Below are positions 61,264-64,000 of a DNA stretch of 64,000 nt, piece by piece; the first letter of the stretch is position 1; the number at the start of each line of letters is the position of its first letter. This stretch comes from Aldrovandia affinis. Taxonomy: Eukaryota; Chordata; Actinopteri; Notacanthiformes; Halosauridae. A program made the position numbers and the translations under genes. Below the pieces are notes generated by a model. It did no database searches, was not told the DNA's origin, and saw only the letters and a list, made by a program, of their open reading frames with translations. Location: the NCBI GenBank assembly GCA_029706075.1, contig JAINUG010000261.1:491807-555806 (forward strand), in the 5' to 3' direction.

Positions 61264-61742
61264 ATTATTCCTTCCCTGTCTGGGTTCATGAAAGGTAATT
61301 ACATATATGCAATCAGTTATTATTATTATTATTATTATTATAGACACATAGACAGGTACACACGGACACACTCATACACCACACATGCGCACGCACGCGC
61401 ACACACACACATCATACTTGAAAATAGGGGAGGATTTTCTCTTTAATACGGGAGGCCAGACGGTCCTCTCCAGAAAAATTAGTTTATGAGAGCTTATTTC
61501 CTGCATTTCTGTGACTTCTTAAAAAGAATCATCCAACAAGTCCAGAAAAATATTATAAAAAATGACATAATATAAAACTCATCCAATTTAGTATGACTAT
61601 CTCACTTGTTTCTTTCGTGAATGATGTCAAGCTCCTTTAATATTGGTTGCACTGCACACAGTCCACTACAAATGTAGTGCACACAAATCTATCAGTAGTT
61701 ACCAACCAACATAGTATAGAAAGGGAAAAACTGGAAAGTTGG

Positions 61743-61760
61743 CCAGTATGCCAGTATGCC

Positions 61761-61810
<50 letters not shown>
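61743..61810. repeat. CCAGTATG triplet and (CA)n tract
   Basis: Three short repeats of CCAGTATG lead directly into about 47 bases of AC repeat. Confidence 0.9.
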
Positions 61811-61812
<2 letters not shown>

Positions 61813-62725
61813 TCGGAGTTGTGTGTGTACCAGTATAGTAACAAATTAAAGTGGCACACACTCATTCTACAATCATGAAACCTATTACAGGTCATTTTCC
61901 AGGGGACAATGTTCATGCTAAATGTATGAGGAAAAATGGGACCCTCGTGCATAATATAGCACTTTTTACAGGTCTCAATGTGAGACAAGGCAGAGGGCGT
62001 CAAGGAATTTGCTGCTGATCATGTTCCTCAATCTGTGTGTGGCTGACATTTCATGGCTACAGTGCTCGGAAACCCATTTCCTCTTTTCAATCTGCTTCTA
62101 GACACACTAATTTCAACACAGAATATCAACCTGCGGGCTGCGGAACTATAATTGTATGTGTTTAACACATAGTCTGTTTTGTTGGTTTATTCAAATATTA
62201 ACCAGACTAAGGGTTAAATGTAAATTAAAACGTCCCTACAAATGCATTGTGAAATCATCTTTACCAAGAGTAGCGTTGAAACAATGATGAAGTTCATTCA
62301 TGATCCCACTTAAGTCTCCTCCTAACGTTAGCCATATGGTGAGCTAGCTATCTGGAACTCAAGAATGATCTTGCATAAACAACCATTAGTACAAGTACTA
62401 TTAACTCCCTGATATTCATAGGAGACAAAGTAAGTTTGAAGAGTATTTCTGTCAATTTAGCTGGATGGTTGGTTACCTAAGTCTTTCAGTCTTGTGTAAA
62501 CAGGCAGGAAAGAAGTGTGTTCATCTTAACGTTACTACATCATTTACAAAGTCAGTTCGCTCGGGACCCTACCTGATATTGTTAGCCGGCTGAGTCCAGT
62601 CGATCAGGGTCGAGCCGACGGCTAACTGGTGTTATAACCGGTTCAATTCATATCCTCATCGCCCGCAAACCGGCTGAGAAGATTAAAAAGTCAACAATAC
62701 TGTATTACTGTGACAGAAACAGAAG

Positions 62726-62735
62726 ATCACGTGAC
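62726..62735. promoter_or_regulatory. CLEAR-like TFEB site
   Basis: ATCACGTGAC matches the CLEAR consensus GTCACGTGAC at nine of ten positions. It lies about 150 bases upstream of the putative slc17a5 untranslated exon end and about 700 bases upstream of the ppt1 start codon. Both neighbours are lysosomal genes. Use of the site is inferred. Confidence 0.4.
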
Positions 62736-63317
62736 ACACGATCTTCCACTCAACAACCACGCGACGCGGAAGTGTTTACGGTGTTAAACTCTAATACTAT
62801 CCGGCATCTTAGAGATTATACCTTTGATATTACCACTGGCAATCAGAACAAATAAATTATAGCTACCTAACTATCTGTTTTATTACAACGTGTGTGTTGT
62901 CCCTGATGGCAGCGATTGCGTTCAAACCAAGCATTATACTAATTAGCTACCATGTCTAGCTCACGTTAGCTACCTAACTTCGTTCGTTAATATACAGGCT
63001 AACTGCAGCTAGAATTTGCTTTGGTGTTGACTTGGCTAGCTAACTACATACGAAACCAAAGAGTTTGTGTTAATAAGGCCTCTCAACAAGCAGACACAGT
63101 GAACGTATGTCCTAAATATCATCTCTTGCAAGTGAGTATACAATTAACAAGTTTGGACGGGGATACATAACCAACTGCGAAGTACTATTTGAATAGTTTT
63201 ACTCGGAGAAAATCCGCAAAAATTGGGTTAAGCTTCGAATGCATGTTAAGCGTTTTAGCTATTTCGCGATTAGAATGTTCTTAAAAACACTTTCCGCCCC
63301 CTCTCCCTCCCGTAGGT

Positions 63318-63327
63318 GTCACATGAT
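63318..63327. promoter_or_regulatory. M-box-like TFE/MITF site before ppt1
   Basis: GTCACATGAT lies about 112 bases before the ppt1 ATG, a plausible promoter position, and resembles the M-box bound by the MITF/TFE family. The assignment rests on the motif only. Confidence 0.35.
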
Positions 63328-63438
63328 TTAACTAGCTATGATGCATTCGGTTCCGTAAATTTGGAAAGCGCCACTCTTGTTGTTTCTGTTATGTGTGTGT
63401 CTGGCTTTCCAAACGCATTATTTTGAAGACGTCCAGAC

Positions 63439-63556
63439 ATGGCCTCCTCGCCTCTCCTGCAACTGTTCTTCGGAGTCGGCCCGCTGCTGCTAGCGATCTT
63501 AGACTCGGCTCGCGGATCCAACACAACCACTCCGCTTGTTATCTGGCATGGAATGG
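63439..63556 (+). CDS. ppt1: palmitoyl-protein thioesterase 1, first coding exon
   Basis: PPT1 is the lysosomal enzyme that removes palmitate from cysteines of degraded proteins. This exon codes 39 residues plus one base and ends in ATGG before a GTGAGA donor. It holds a hydrophobic signal peptide (LLQLFFGVGPLLLAILDSA) and then PLVIWHGMG, the conserved start of the mature alpha/beta hydrolase fold. Human PPT1 breaks at the same point. The catalytic residues are in later exons outside the window. PPT2 was considered, but its equivalent stretch differs. The ATG is the only one before the signal peptide. Confidence 0.88.
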
Positions 63557-64000
63557 GTGAGAATTTAAAATGGCCTAATTTGTAATGATTATATATGTGA
63601 TACAGTGGCTCCTCTTGTGAATAAAAAGGCATCAGTGTAAATAAAAGTAGTACTATTACATTTACATTACAGGCATTTAGCAGACGCTATTATCCAGAGC
63701 GACTTACAGTTTACATTAACTATTAGTAAACAAATACGACTGATGCAAAATGAAGATGGAAGTAATTGGTAGCGCGTATGTGTTTTGAATAGCTATAAAT
63801 GTATGCATAGGGGAAAAATTAACGTAGTTTTAAAGTTTACTGCGAAAGCAGTCTAAGCTCGCAAATACGGTGCTTCAAGGGTGTTTTCTATGAGCATCTA
63901 AACAAGGAAGTGGATCACTTCCTAGTAACCTTAACCACGTATAGAACATACAGGGAAAAGTCTTAACAAAGGGGGCCTGCGTCTCGCTCTGTCCTGTATG
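63557..64000. other. start of ppt1 intron 1
   Basis: No second exon is reached before the window ends. A SINE tail fragment (GGCATTTAGCAGACGCTATT) lies at 63,656-63,716, and the remainder is unremarkable AT-rich sequence. Confidence 0.6.

Overview
This window is nuclear DNA from a ray-finned (teleost) fish. The evidence is spliced genes with GT-AG introns, tRNA-derived SINEs including a DANA/V-SINE-like family, several Tc1-like transposons, an L2-like LINE and long (CA)n, (GA)n and (ATT)n tracts. I cannot name the species. All calls come from reading the sequence and from remembered family sequences; no search was run.

Layout. A kelch-like gene closest to KLHL31 lies on + at 3,431-8,185, with five coding exons and one frame break. 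rpl11 lies on - at 11,860-15,252 with six coding exons and a TATA/TOP promoter. Behind that promoter, 15.4-17.3 kb is a composite of two Tc1-like elements with a retroposon inside. A cGAS gene lies on - at 19,509-22,221. It keeps the catalytic residues and the zinc thumb but ends in a predicted membrane anchor, and it is the most interesting object here. Two eEF1A genes in tandem lie on - at 25,906-31,028 and 32,756-35,590, each with seven coding exons. About 14 kb without a recognised gene follows (36.4-50.5 kb), filled with SINEs, a decayed Tc1-like element and an L2-like LINE nested in a terminal-inverted-repeat element. A sialin-type transporter (slc17a5-like) lies on - at 50,565-58,803 with ten coding exons. 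The first exon of ppt1 lies on + at 63,439-63,556; the rest of that gene is beyond the window.

How the genes relate. As I remember it, cgas, eef1a1 and slc17a5 are neighbours in human (6q13), so this block looks like conserved synteny, while rpl11 and ppt1 map elsewhere in human. rpl11 and the two eEF1A genes are translation-machinery genes with TATA boxes and pyrimidine-rich (TOP-like) start regions. slc17a5 and ppt1 are both lysosomal, and the stretch between them carries two E-box sites resembling TFEB/MITF (CLEAR and M-box) motifs. The two coding-frame breaks, in klhl31 and slc17a5, are each a single missing base in a G run inside otherwise well-conserved exons, so base-calling or assembly error is more likely than gene death.
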